64,000 bases of DNA from Kutzneria buriramensis (GTDB taxonomy: Bacteria > Actinomycetota > Actinomycetes > Mycobacteriales > Pseudonocardiaceae). The stretch lies in the NCBI RefSeq assembly GCF_003387475.1, contig NZ_QUNO01000005.1, forward strand, positions 62,001 to 126,000. Reading direction: 5' to 3'. Numbering within the stretch: position 1 is the stretch's first letter; every line of letters starts with the position of its first letter. The notes under the pieces were generated by a model that was not told the DNA's origin, ran no database searches, and saw nothing but the letters and a program-made list of their open reading frames with translations. The position numbers and the translations under genes were made by a program. Below, piece by piece: positions 8,823-17,395 of this stretch.

Positions 8823-9803
8823 TCATTCCTCGTTTCGATGGGACTGTCCAAGGTGAATGTGGCCGGCGCGCAGGACACCCGCGAACGCGGACAGTGCGAT
8901 CGCCAGGTCCTCGGCGCCGCCTGCCTCGTGTCCGTTGTGCTCCCACAGCCGGATCTGCTTGGGTCCCCAGTACTCGTGGTAGGCGCCGTACACCGCCTGC
9001 GCCGGCACCACATCGTCGAGTTGGCCGGCCGAGAACCACGCCGGCGCCTCGGCCCGGCGGGCGAAGGCGATGCCGTCGAAGTAGGCCAGCGTCTGCCACA
9101 CCCTGTCGGCGCTGTTCCGTCGCGCCGCCAGGTACTTCGTGATCTCCGCGTACGGGAACGTGCTCACAGTGCGCGTCGCCTGCTGGATATCGGCCAGGAA
9201 CGGGGCCTGGAAGTGCGCCGCCGCAAGGTCCGGCACCAGCCCGGCGGTGGCCAGCGCGATGCCCGCGCCCTGACTGTTGCCGATCACCGCGACCCGCTCC
9301 GCGTCCACGAAGTCCAGGCCGCGCACCGTGTCCACAGCCCGCACCGCGTCGGTGTACACCCGGCGGTAGAAGTACTCGTCGCGGTTCTCGATACCCCTGG
9401 TGAGAAAACCGGGATATGCCGGGCCACTGCCGACCGGGTCGGGTGTGTCGCCGCCGGCCCAGTCGCCGCCCTGACCCCGGACATCCATGTACAGGTGGGC
9501 GTAGCCGGCCGACGACCAGAGCAGATCCTCGACGGCGGCGCCGCGACCGCTGGAATAGCCGTGAAACTGCACCACGGCCGGCAGCTTTCCCTTGCGATGC
9601 TTGGGAAGCCGCAACCAGGCGCGGATCGGATGACCGCCGAAACCCGGGTACGTCACGTCGAACACCTCGACGGTGACCAGGTGCGTGTCAACCGGTTCGA
9701 TCTCGACGGTCAGCTCGTGCCGCCGAGCCTCGGCTATGGTCGAGGTCCAGAAGTCGTCGAAGTCCTCCGGCTCCTTGTAGGAGCTGCGGTAGTCGGTCAG
9801 CAC
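8823..9803 (-). CDS. Acetyl xylan esterase / cephalosporin deacetylase family (CE7)
   Basis: About 326 residues of the AXE1 alpha/beta-hydrolase family, which removes acetyl groups from oligosaccharides. The catalytic triad is readable: Ser in GNSQGAG, Asp in GQLDDVVP and His in EHNGHEAGG. The family-typical YMDVRGQGG oxyanion region is also present. There is no signal peptide, so it should act on imported acetylated oligosaccharides. The GTG start at 9803 overlaps the GH95 stop by 7 bases (GTGCTGA), indicating translational coupling. Confidence 0.9.
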   Translation of the reverse strand: MLTDYRSSYKEPEDFDDFWTSTIAEARRHELTVEIEPVDTHLVTVEVFDVTYPGFGGHPIRAWLRLPKHRKGKLPAVVQFHGYSSGRGAAVEDLLWSSAGYAHLYMDVRGQGGDWAGGDTPDPVGSGPAYPGFLTRGIENRDEYFYRRVYTDAVRAVDTVRGLDFVDAERVAVIGNSQGAGIALATAGLVPDLAAAHFQAPFLADIQQATRTVSTFPYAEITKYLAARRNSADRVWQTLAYFDGIAFARRAEAPAWFSAGQLDDVVPAQAVYGAYHEYWGPKQIRLWEHNGHEAGGAEDLAIALSAFAGVLRAGHIHLGQSHRNEE

Positions 9804-12157
9804 GCAAGCCGCCTCTCCTCGCCGACGGCAAGGGTGAGCTCGGTCCGCTGGCCGGCGTGGACGACCGTGACCGTCTGCTGTGGATCGCCGGCCAGCCGGC
9901 GGATGGTCAGCGCGGCAAGGGATCCGTCCCTCCAGGTGATGTCGGCGGCGAGACCGCCGCGGCAGCGCACACCCGTCAACGCTCCGCTGGGCCAACTGCT
10001 CGGCAGCGCAGGCAGCACGCGGATCACGCCATGGTGGCTCTGCACAAGCATTTCCGCGATGCCGGCGGCGAAGCCGAAGTTGCCGTCGAGCTGGAACGGC
10101 GGGTGCGAGCTGAACAGGTTCGGCAGCAGGCCGCCCCATTTCGAGCCGTCGGTCGGGGCGTTGACGTCCCAGGCGAAGCCGAGCGGGCGCGTCGCCTCCA
10201 GCAGCAGAGAGCGCGCCGTCTCGGCGTCGCCGAGCCGGGCCCGCAGCGCGATCTTCCACGCCCACGACCAGCCCATCGCCCCGTTGCCCCGGCGGTCCAT
10301 CAGGTGCGCCGCGGCCTGCGCCAGCTCCGGCGTCGCTTCGGGATCGATCTGCCCCAACGGATACACCGTCACCAGCTGGGACATGTGCCGGTGCTGGGGG
10401 TCGTGCTCCGGCAGGTCCTCGCCCCACTCCTGGAGCCAGCCGCCGTCGGCCACGGCCGGCGGGCGCAGGCGCGGCAGGGCGACCTTGATCTCGGGCAGGA
10501 TCGCGTCGTCGACGCCGGCCAGCTGCGCGGCATCCAGGCAGCGGGTGAAGACGGCCCTGATCAGGGCTATGTCCATTGTGGACGATAACGTCAGCGACTC
10601 GGGCCGGCCGTCGGCCATGAACAGGTTCTCCGGCGAGGTGGACGGCACGGTGTCCAGCCAGCCGTCGCCCTCCACCAGCCAGTCCAGGCAGAACGCCGCG
10701 CAGCCGCGCAGCAACGGCCACGCCCGATCGCGGAGGAAGTCCTTGTCGCCGGTGAATTCGTAGTGGTCCCAGGCGTGTTGGACCAGCCACGCGCCGCCCA
10801 TCATCCAGATCGCCCACGACGGATTCCCGTGCCCCATGCCGACCGGCAGCGACCAGCCCCACATGTCCGTGTTGTGGTGGGTGACCCAGCCACGCGCCCC
10901 GTACAGCTCGCGAGCCACGTCCGCGCCGTTGGCGGCCATCCTGTCCAGCAGGTCCATCAGCGGCAGGTGGCATTCGCCCAGGCCGGTCACCTCGGCCGGC
11001 CAGTAGTTCATCTCGAGGTTGATGTTGGTCGTGTAGTTGGACGACCACGCCGGCCGCAGGTCGGCGTTCCACACGCCCTGAAGGTTGGCCGGCGGCCCGC
11101 TGCCCGGCCGCGACGATGCCGCCAGCAGGTAGCGGCCGTACTGGAACATCACCGTGGCGGTCAGCCGCTCGTCCCGACCGGACAACACCTCCGCGACGGA
11201 GGTCGGGCCGTTGACCTGGCGCCCGATGCGCAGCGAGGTGCCGCCGAGCAGGGAGCGCAGGTCGCTGTCGTGCTCCCGCAACAACTCCGCGGCACCCTGG
11301 GCCAACGCGGCGGAAACCCGCTCCTCGGCGGCGGCGAAGTGCTCGGTGCGGGTCCTGGTCGACCGGCCGTCCCAGAAGTCCCTGGCTGCGGTCGAGGTGC
11401 CCAGCACGATCAGCGCCCGGGTCGAACCGGTGACGACCAGCGCCTTGTCCGTTGTGGACACTTGCCCGTCGGTGTCGATCCTCACGACCACCGCGCCGAA
11501 CGGGTCGTAGTCGTCGATCGGGCCGTCGGCGTAGCGGAGCGGCTCGGCGACCTCGGGCTCGTGCTCGGGCGCGCCGTCGACCGGGATCTCCACACCGAGG
11601 TCGAACCCGTTGTCGCGCAAAACCTTGTGCACGGTCCGCAGCGGCGACTCCAGCTCCAGCCACAAGTCCGTGCGCCCGAGGATCTCCACGCAGAGCACGC
11701 CGGCCGGGTGGCTCGCCCAGACCGACCGCTGCACCTCGTTGCCGTCGACGACGAGGAACTCGTGCGCGACACCGTTGTCCAGGTTGAGGGTCCTACCCTG
11801 GAGGGCCCCCTCCCCCAGCGTCATCCACAGGTCCGCGAACGGCAGGAACTCCTGGCTGTACGGCCCCTCGAACGACATCAGCAGCCGCTCGGCGGTGCGG
11901 TGGTCGCCGGCGCGGACGGCGGCACGGACCTCAGCCAGCCGCTCCGGCCCGGCGCCGTTGGCCACGACGTCGGCGAGGCTGTCCGCCGGACCGTGCGGGG
12001 TTCCGGACCACACGGTGGAGTCGTTGACCTGCAAGCGGGTCCGGCCCGCGCCGCCGAACACCATCGCACCGAGCCGGCCGTTGCCCACCGGCGCGGCCTC
12101 GATCCACTCCCGCGCGGGCGCCGGCCACGAGAGCGCCAAGTCGTTGTGCCGCATCAT
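9797..12157 (-). CDS. GH95 family alpha-L-fucosidase / alpha-L-galactosidase
   Basis: About 786 residues covering the whole GH95 layout: an N-terminal beta-domain (WIEAAPVGNGRLGAMVFGG), a helical barrel with NYTTNINLEMNYWPAE (family Asn residues that activate water) and the acid Glu in TSPENLF, then a C-terminal beta-domain. GH95 enzymes cleave alpha-1,2-L-fucose or alpha-L-galactose, for example from xyloglucan side chains. There is no signal peptide. The first ATG overlaps the permease stop as ATGA, and a second ATG follows immediately. Coupling on both sides puts it firmly in the operon. Confidence 0.92.
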   Translation of the reverse strand: MMRHNDLALSWPAPAREWIEAAPVGNGRLGAMVFGGAGRTRLQVNDSTVWSGTPHGPADSLADVVANGAGPERLAEVRAAVRAGDHRTAERLLMSFEGPYSQEFLPFADLWMTLGEGALQGRTLNLDNGVAHEFLVVDGNEVQRSVWASHPAGVLCVEILGRTDLWLELESPLRTVHKVLRDNGFDLGVEIPVDGAPEHEPEVAEPLRYADGPIDDYDPFGAVVVRIDTDGQVSTTDKALVVTGSTRALIVLGTSTAARDFWDGRSTRTRTEHFAAAEERVSAALAQGAAELLREHDSDLRSLLGGTSLRIGRQVNGPTSVAEVLSGRDERLTATVMFQYGRYLLAASSRPGSGPPANLQGVWNADLRPAWSSNYTTNINLEMNYWPAEVTGLGECHLPLMDLLDRMAANGADVARELYGARGWVTHHNTDMWGWSLPVGMGHGNPSWAIWMMGGAWLVQHAWDHYEFTGDKDFLRDRAWPLLRGCAAFCLDWLVEGDGWLDTVPSTSPENLFMADGRPESLTLSSTMDIALIRAVFTRCLDAAQLAGVDDAILPEIKVALPRLRPPAVADGGWLQEWGEDLPEHDPQHRHMSQLVTVYPLGQIDPEATPELAQAAAHLMDRRGNGAMGWSWAWKIALRARLGDAETARSLLLEATRPLGFAWDVNAPTDGSKWGGLLPNLFSSHPPFQLDGNFGFAAGIAEMLVQSHHGVIRVLPALPSSWPSGALTGVRCRGGLAADITWRDGSLAALTIRRLAGDPQQTVTVVHAGQRTELTLAVGEERRLAC

Positions 12158-13050
12158 TTGATCCCGGTGAAGCCGATGGAGTTGACGATCCGCTTGCCGA
12201 ACACCACGAACAGCAGCAGCATCGGCGCCGCGGCGATCAGCGTGGCGGCCATCAGGCCGGCCCAGTCGACCGCAGTGTTCGGTGAGGACTGCTTGAACAC
12301 CGCCAGCGCCAGGGTCAGCGGCCGCACGCTGTCGTCGGACGTCACCATCAGCGGCCAGAAGTAGTCGTTCCAGGTGTTGATGAACGTCAATAGGCACAAC
12401 GTGGCGATCGGCGCGGAGCACATGGGCAGCACGATGCGGAAGAACACCCGCAGCGGCCCGGCGCCGTCGATGGTCGCCGCCTCCTCCACCTCGCTGCTCA
12501 GGCCGAGCATGAACTGGCGCAGGAAGAAGATGTTGAAGGCGGAGAAGAAGGCGCCGGGCAGGATCATGCCGGCGAAGCTGTTGGTCAGCCCCAGGTTCTT
12601 CACCGTCACGAAGTTCGGGATCAGGGTGAAGATCGCCGGCACCATCAGCGCGCACAGCAGGATCGAGAACACCAGTTCGCGGCCGCGCCAGCGCAGGCGG
12701 GAGAACGCGTAGGCGGCGGTGGCCGAGCAGAACACCACCAGCGCGGTCTGCACGCCGGCGTAGACGATCGAGTTGCGCAGGTACAGCGCGGTGTTCACGG
12801 ACGCGCCGGAGCCGCCCTCGGCCTGCGCCTCGGCGACGGTGGCCAGGCCCAGCGCGCGCTTGAACGCGCCCCAGGTGAAGTCCACCGGCAGCAGCGAGGA
12901 CGGGTTCGTGTGCAGCGCGTAGTTGTTGGACAGCGCGGTGCGCAGGATCCAGTAGAACGGGAACAGCGTGACCAGGATGATCACGGCCAGGTAGGCCCAG
13001 GCCAGGATCCGACCGACCGAGGGCCGGCTGGTGACGGAACGGGTTGCCAC
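12154..13050 (-). CDS. ABC sugar transporter permease, MalG type
   Basis: A 298-residue inner-membrane permease with six predicted transmembrane segments. The EAA loop that contacts the ATPase is present: EEAATIDGAGPLRVFFRIVLP. This is the second permease of a CUT1 importer; its partner permease ends 30 bases upstream and the matching binding protein is at 7458-8819. It starts with GTG, and its stop overlaps the GH95 start by 4 bases. Confidence 0.92.
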   Translation of the reverse strand: MATRSVTSRPSVGRILAWAYLAVIILVTLFPFYWILRTALSNNYALHTNPSSLLPVDFTWGAFKRALGLATVAEAQAEGGSGASVNTALYLRNSIVYAGVQTALVVFCSATAAYAFSRLRWRGRELVFSILLCALMVPAIFTLIPNFVTVKNLGLTNSFAGMILPGAFFSAFNIFFLRQFMLGLSSEVEEAATIDGAGPLRVFFRIVLPMCSAPIATLCLLTFINTWNDYFWPLMVTSDDSVRPLTLALAVFKQSSPNTAVDWAGLMAATLIAAAPMLLLFVVFGKRIVNSIGFTGIK

Positions 13051-13080
13051 GTCAGGGACTCCTCCCCCGATCGAATCGGG

Positions 13081-14019
13081 TCAGTTCAGGTCGGACTCGC
13101 CGGCGCGGGTCATCTTCAGCTGGGTGAAGGTGATCGCGATCAGCATCGCGAACAGGGCGAGCGACATCGTCGCCGCGTAACCGAAGTCGAACTGGGTGAA
13201 CGCCTTGTTGTAGATGTACATCTGGAGCACCAGCGACGCGTTCTGCGGGCCCCCCTTGGTGGTCACCTGGACGATGTCGAACACCTGGAAGGAGCCGATC
13301 ACGGTGAGGATGACCACCATCACCAGGATGTTGCGCAGCAGCGGAACCGTGAGCCGGCGGAACATCTGGAACTCGGTGGCGCCGTCCACCCGGCCGGCCT
13401 CGTAGATGGTGCCCGGAATGGTCTGGAGGCCGGCGAAGATGAGGATCGCGTTGTAGCCCATGGACTTCCACACGCTGATCGCGGCCAACGACGGCACGGC
13501 CAGCGAGCTGTCGCCGAAGAACAGCAGCGGATGTCCCGTCAGCTCGACCAGGAGCGAGTTGATGATGCCCAGGCCGGGGTCCATCATCCAGGACCAGGTC
13601 ATCGCCGCCACCACGCCGGAGATGAGGAACGGCAACAGGATCAGGCCGCGGATCACCGTGGACCGGGTCAGCCGGTGCATGATCACGGCGGTGATCAGCG
13701 AGATCACGATGCCGAAGAACACCGAGAGCAGCACGAAGTAGACGGTCACCCACAGCGAGCGCCAGAACACGTCGTCGGCCAGCAGCTCGCGGAAGTTGTC
13801 CAGGCCGACCCAGTTCGGCGCGGACAGCACGTGGAAGTCGGTGAAGCTGTAGTAGACGCCCTGGACGGTCGGGTAGGCGAAGAAGACCAGGAAGCCGATG
13901 ACGGCAGGGGTGATCATCAGCAGCGCCAGCGGCAGGTGCCCCCGCCGGATCCTGCGGCGACGCGCCGTGGCGACCGGCGCCACCGGTAGTGTTGTCGTTT
14001 CCTGTGTCGCGGTCACCAC
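13081..14019 (-). CDS. ABC sugar transporter permease, MalF type
   Basis: A 312-residue membrane protein with a basic cytoplasmic N-terminus (ATARRRRIRRG) followed by six predicted helices. The EAA loop is YEAGRVDGATEFQMFRRLTVP. It pairs with the MalG-type permease downstream. It begins 18 bases after the GH27 stop, consistent with co-transcription. The transported sugar is inferred from the flanking enzymes to be a galactose- or fucose-containing oligosaccharide. Confidence 0.92.
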   Translation of the reverse strand: MVTATQETTTLPVAPVATARRRRIRRGHLPLALLMITPAVIGFLVFFAYPTVQGVYYSFTDFHVLSAPNWVGLDNFRELLADDVFWRSLWVTVYFVLLSVFFGIVISLITAVIMHRLTRSTVIRGLILLPFLISGVVAAMTWSWMMDPGLGIINSLLVELTGHPLLFFGDSSLAVPSLAAISVWKSMGYNAILIFAGLQTIPGTIYEAGRVDGATEFQMFRRLTVPLLRNILVMVVILTVIGSFQVFDIVQVTTKGGPQNASLVLQMYIYNKAFTQFDFGYAATMSLALFAMLIAITFTQLKMTRAGESDLN

Positions 14020-14037
14020 GGCGTGTCCCCTCTCGGC

Positions 14038-16098
14038 TCAGATGGTGATCTTGTCGATGTCGGCCACGTAGTCGTTCGGCGTGGGGCCGTTGAACTCGAC
14101 CACGTTGCTGCCGCCGGCCTTGAGCGTGATCGGCACGACCACGGTCTGCGGTGTGCTCCAGTCGTTGTCGTTGCTGCCGGCCGTCGGGAGCCGGAACGGC
14201 ACGCCGTTCACCGTCACCTGCGCGGTGCGGCCGGAGTCACCGTCCACATAGGCCACCGTCATCAGGTAGGTGCCGTCCTTGGGCGCCCAGACGTTCGGGA
14301 ACGTCAGGTGGCCGGTGCCGCCGAGGTTGCCGACCTTCTTGCCGCCCGAGCACGGGCCGCAGTCGTTGATCGACGCGCCGCCGGAGACGATGTTGACCGC
14401 CGCCTCGCCCTCGTAGTTGATCGAGCCGTTCTTGTCCGGCGTGGAGACGGTGAACGTGGTGCTGGGCAAGGACCTCTTGCCGTCCTTGGTCACCGCGACC
14501 ACGTTGAAGTCGAACGTGCTCGACGGGGCCAGGCTGGCCACGGTCACCGAGGTGCTGGTCGTGGTGAGCAGGCGGGTGGTGCCGTTGTAGACCTCATAGC
14601 TCTTGGCGGCGGTGCTGCCGCTGTAGGACGGATCCCAGGCCAGCGTGACACTGTTGCCGGCGGCGGTGGTGCCGGACGCGGCGGTGGCGCGCAGGTCACC
14701 GGGCGGGTTCGGCGCGTTGTCCTTGGCGTTCGGCGTGATCTTCAGCAGCTCCGAGCCATGACTCGGCAGCTGCGCGGAGATCGTGCCGGTGGCCGGCGCG
14801 AGGTCCTTGCGGGCCCACAGGTCCCGAACCTTGACGGTGCCGTTGATGCCCAGCTGGGCCAGGTTCGCGGTGACGCCGGCCGTGGCGTCGCCGAGGTTGA
14901 ACAGCGCGACGGTGTAGCTGCCGTCCTTGTTCCGGGCGTACCAGACCTGTTGCTGCGTGCTCTGGCTGACCGGCTTGGCCGCGATGCCGGCCTGGTCGAC
15001 GGCGATGACCTCGTCGTTGGTCAGCAGGGAGAGCCCGTAGGAGTCGAGCTTGGTCAGGTCGTCGCCGGCGTAGAGCGGCGCCGCCTCGATCGCCCACAGC
15101 GTCATGTAGCTCTGACGCTCGGCGTCGGAGATGCCGTCCATCTGGCCGTTGCCGACGTCCAGGGAGTCCAGGTTGTTCCAGTAGCCGGGGCCGGCGTCGG
15201 GGATCCACTGCACCACGTCGGTGAAGCGCTGCTTCACGGAATTGTTCCAGGTGACGATGGTGTCGCAGTAGCACTCGACGTCGGTCTCGACGCGGGCGCC
15301 GTTGGAGTTGGCCTTCCACACGCTGGCCTGGCGGTGGCTCAGGCCCCAGGAGATGACGAACTGGATCTTGCGCCCGGTGTTGACCAGCGCGGTGTTCCAG
15401 GCCTGCACGTCAGAGGTGTTGTCGTAGTTGGCGCCGCCCTGGAACGAGCCGGGGCCGACGCCGTCCAGCTTGAGGAAGTCGACGCCCCAGCCGGCCAGCA
15501 CGGTGGCGATGGAGTTGATGTACGCCTGCGAGCAGGGCTTGCTGAAGTCGATCTTGTACGAGCTGTTCCAGCCGTTGGTGGTGCGCAGGTCCGGGTAGAC
15601 CAGGTCGCGGGTGTAGCAGTCCTTCGCGCCGTAGATCGGCGTGTTGCCGTTGTTGTAGGCGCGCAGGTCCAGGCCGACGGCCAGGTAGGCGCCGAACTTC
15701 AGGCCCTTGCGGTGGATGTAGTCGCCGAGCCACTTCATGCCGTGCGGGAAGGTCGTGGCGTTGGACAGCGGGCGGGCGTAGCCGTCGAAGCCGCCCAGCC
15801 AGCCGGCGTCCACGTTCACGTAGTTGTAGCCGTGCGACTTGAGCGTGCTGGCCACCACGTCGGTCTGCTTGACGACGTTGGCCTCGTTGAGGAAGCTGGC
15901 CGGGCCGGTCGGGTTCACGCCCGGATAGTTGGTCGACTCCAGGCTCCAGCTGCTCCAGCCCATGTAGGGCGTGGCCGCGCTGTCGGCCTTGGCCGGCTTG
16001 GCATCCGGCGCCGCGACCGCCTGCGGCACCTGGGCCACGGTGATCGCGAGTAGTGCCGCGGCCGCCGCTGTCAGCAGCCGCGTCGTTCTCCGACTCAT
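14038..16098 (-). CDS. Secreted GH27 family alpha-galactosidase-like enzyme with FN3 and CBM35-like domains
   Basis: A 686-residue exported enzyme: signal peptide (1-29, cleavage near AVAAP), GH27 barrel (about 40-335) with nucleophile Asp212 in FLKLDGVG and acid/base Asp273 in VETDVEC, a C-terminal beta-sandwich (to about 430), a fibronectin-III module (about 440-525) and a CBM35-like carbohydrate-binding domain (about 535-686). GH27 contains alpha-galactosidases, alpha-N-acetylgalactosaminidases and beta-L-arabinopyranosidases, so the exact sugar is open. It is the only exported enzyme of the operon and should release or trim side chains outside the cell before import. Confidence 0.9.
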   Translation of the reverse strand: MSRRTTRLLTAAAAALLAITVAQVPQAVAAPDAKPAKADSAATPYMGWSSWSLESTNYPGVNPTGPASFLNEANVVKQTDVVASTLKSHGYNYVNVDAGWLGGFDGYARPLSNATTFPHGMKWLGDYIHRKGLKFGAYLAVGLDLRAYNNGNTPIYGAKDCYTRDLVYPDLRTTNGWNSSYKIDFSKPCSQAYINSIATVLAGWGVDFLKLDGVGPGSFQGGANYDNTSDVQAWNTALVNTGRKIQFVISWGLSHRQASVWKANSNGARVETDVECYCDTIVTWNNSVKQRFTDVVQWIPDAGPGYWNNLDSLDVGNGQMDGISDAERQSYMTLWAIEAAPLYAGDDLTKLDSYGLSLLTNDEVIAVDQAGIAAKPVSQSTQQQVWYARNKDGSYTVALFNLGDATAGVTANLAQLGINGTVKVRDLWARKDLAPATGTISAQLPSHGSELLKITPNAKDNAPNPPGDLRATAASGTTAAGNSVTLAWDPSYSGSTAAKSYEVYNGTTRLLTTTSTSVTVASLAPSSTFDFNVVAVTKDGKRSLPSTTFTVSTPDKNGSINYEGEAAVNIVSGGASINDCGPCSGGKKVGNLGGTGHLTFPNVWAPKDGTYLMTVAYVDGDSGRTAQVTVNGVPFRLPTAGSNDNDWSTPQTVVVPITLKAGGSNVVEFNGPTPNDYVADIDKITI

Positions 16099-16151
16099 CG
16101 AAACTCCATCTCAGTCGCACCGTTGCTGACTGTCCAGTGAGGACACGATTG

Positions 16152-17270
16152 TCAGGCGACCCGCAGGTCGTCCATGGCGTCCCGGTTCCAGGCGATGCCC
16201 AGTCCCGGCGTGTCCGGGGCGACGGCGAAGCCGTCGACCACGGACATCTCCCCAGTGGTGATGGCCCGCAGCTGTGGGATGTGCTCGACGAACCGGCCGC
16301 CCGGCACGGCGGCGGCGAGGCTCACGTGCAGCTCCATCAGGAAGTGCGGACAGACCTCCGCGTTGAACGTCTCGGCGGTGTGCGCGACCTTCAGCCACGG
16401 CGTGATGCCGCCGATCCGGGCCACGTCCACCTGCACGACCGAGGCCGCACCGCGCTGGAGGTACTCGCGGAACTGCGCGACCGAGTAGAGCGACTCGCCG
16501 ACGGCGATCGGGATGTTGGTGGCGTGCGCCAGCCGCTCGTGCGCCGCCACGTCGTCGGCCGGCAGCGGCTCCTCCAGCCAGGTCAGGCCCAGCGGCGCGA
16601 ACAGGTCGGCCCGGCGCAGCGCCTCGGCCAGCGTCATCGACTGGTTGGCGTCGACCATGACCGGGAACCGCGGGCCGACCGCCTCCCGCACCGCGGCCAG
16701 CCGGGCCGCGTCCTCGGCGCCGGTCGGCTTGCCGACCTTGACCTTCACGCCCTGCCAGCCGGCGTCGCGAGCCCTGACCGCGCCGGCGACGAGTTCGTCG
16801 GTGCTCAGGTGCAGCCAGCCGGTCTCGGTGTCGTACAACGGAACCCTGGAGCGATAACCGCCGGCGACCCGCCACAGCGGCTCGCCGGCGCGCAGGCAGC
16901 GCAGGTCCCAGAGGGCGGTGTCGACCGCGGCCAGCGCCAGCGAGGTGATCGCGCCGACCGTGGTCGCCCGGGTCGAGGCGAACAGGTCGTGCCAGACGGC
17001 CTCGATGCGGGTGGCGTCCGCGCCGATCAGCCGCGGCAGCAGATGGTCGTTGAGCAGGGCGAGGACGGCGGTGCCGCCGGTGCCGATCGTGTAGGTGTAG
17101 CCGAGTCCGACCGCGCCGTCGTCGGTGGTCAGCTCGACGAAGACCGTCTCCTGGGAGAGGAACGCCTGGACGGCGTCCGTGCGGACCTGCTCGACCGCGA
17201 TGTCCACCAGGAACGCCTCGGCCTTGCGGACTGCTGCCACGCCTCGCCCTCCATCGGGTTCGGTCTTCAT
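16152..17270 (-). CDS. Enolase-superfamily enzyme (mandelate racemase / sugar-acid dehydratase group)
   Basis: About 372 residues from the ATG at 17270, which has AGGA just upstream. The capping domain is followed by a barrel with the superfamily catalytic and metal residues in order: KVKVGKP (Lys-x-Lys), VDANQS (Asp ligand), WLEEPLP (Glu ligand), VGES (Glu ligand), QVDVARIGGI (Asp) and the His of CPHFLMELH. This His/Asp and KxK arrangement is the mandelate racemase subgroup, which includes many sugar-acid dehydratases such as fuconate and galactonate dehydratases. The substrate is inferred, not shown. It is the first gene of the operon and divergent from the AraC regulator. Confidence 0.85.
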   Translation of the reverse strand: MKTEPDGGRGVAAVRKAEAFLVDIAVEQVRTDAVQAFLSQETVFVELTTDDGAVGLGYTYTIGTGGTAVLALLNDHLLPRLIGADATRIEAVWHDLFASTRATTVGAITSLALAAVDTALWDLRCLRAGEPLWRVAGGYRSRVPLYDTETGWLHLSTDELVAGAVRARDAGWQGVKVKVGKPTGAEDAARLAAVREAVGPRFPVMVDANQSMTLAEALRRADLFAPLGLTWLEEPLPADDVAAHERLAHATNIPIAVGESLYSVAQFREYLQRGAASVVQVDVARIGGITPWLKVAHTAETFNAEVCPHFLMELHVSLAAAVPGGRFVEHIPQLRAITTGEMSVVDGFAVAPDTPGLGIAWNRDAMDDLRVA

Positions 17271-17296
17271 GGATCCTATACGATCGGTGGTACTGG

Positions 17297-17326
17297 ATTC
17301 TTGACTTGGTGTAAGTGCCGTGTCAA
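17297..17326 (-). promoter_or_regulatory. Promoter of the carbohydrate operon
   Basis: On the minus strand TTGACA (17326-17321) is followed after 18 bases by AAGAAT (17302-17297), a plausible sigma-70 type -35/-10 pair about 25-30 bases upstream of the dehydratase-like gene. The same stretch carries TTGAC and GTCAA arms (17301-17305 and 17322-17326), a possible regulator site. Confidence 0.45.
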
Positions 17327-17383
17327 CTGCCCGTTTCTCACCCGTTACCCGGCGGTGTCGAGGGGTCAAGATCCCCGCGCGCG

Positions 17384-17389
17384 TACACT
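17384..17389 (+). promoter_or_regulatory. -10 element of a probably leaderless AraC transcript
   Basis: TACACT ends 6 bases before the chosen ATG at 17396. That distance places the transcription start at or next to the start codon, which suggests a leaderless mRNA. No Shine-Dalgarno sequence is visible. Confidence 0.4.
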
Positions 17390-17395
17390 CGCGCC

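Noticed and set aside
6285-10763. Very long open frame (about 1490 codons) on the plus strand opposite GH36, the binding protein, the esterase and GH95
   Set aside because: It is antisense to four well-recognised genes. Its Arg/His/Val/Gly-rich composition is the normal reflection of high-GC codon bias, and it matches no domain.
14023-16053. Long plus-strand frame opposite the GH27 gene
   Set aside because: A shadow of the GH27 coding strand with no start context or domain; the GH27 protein has a signal peptide and catalytic residues.
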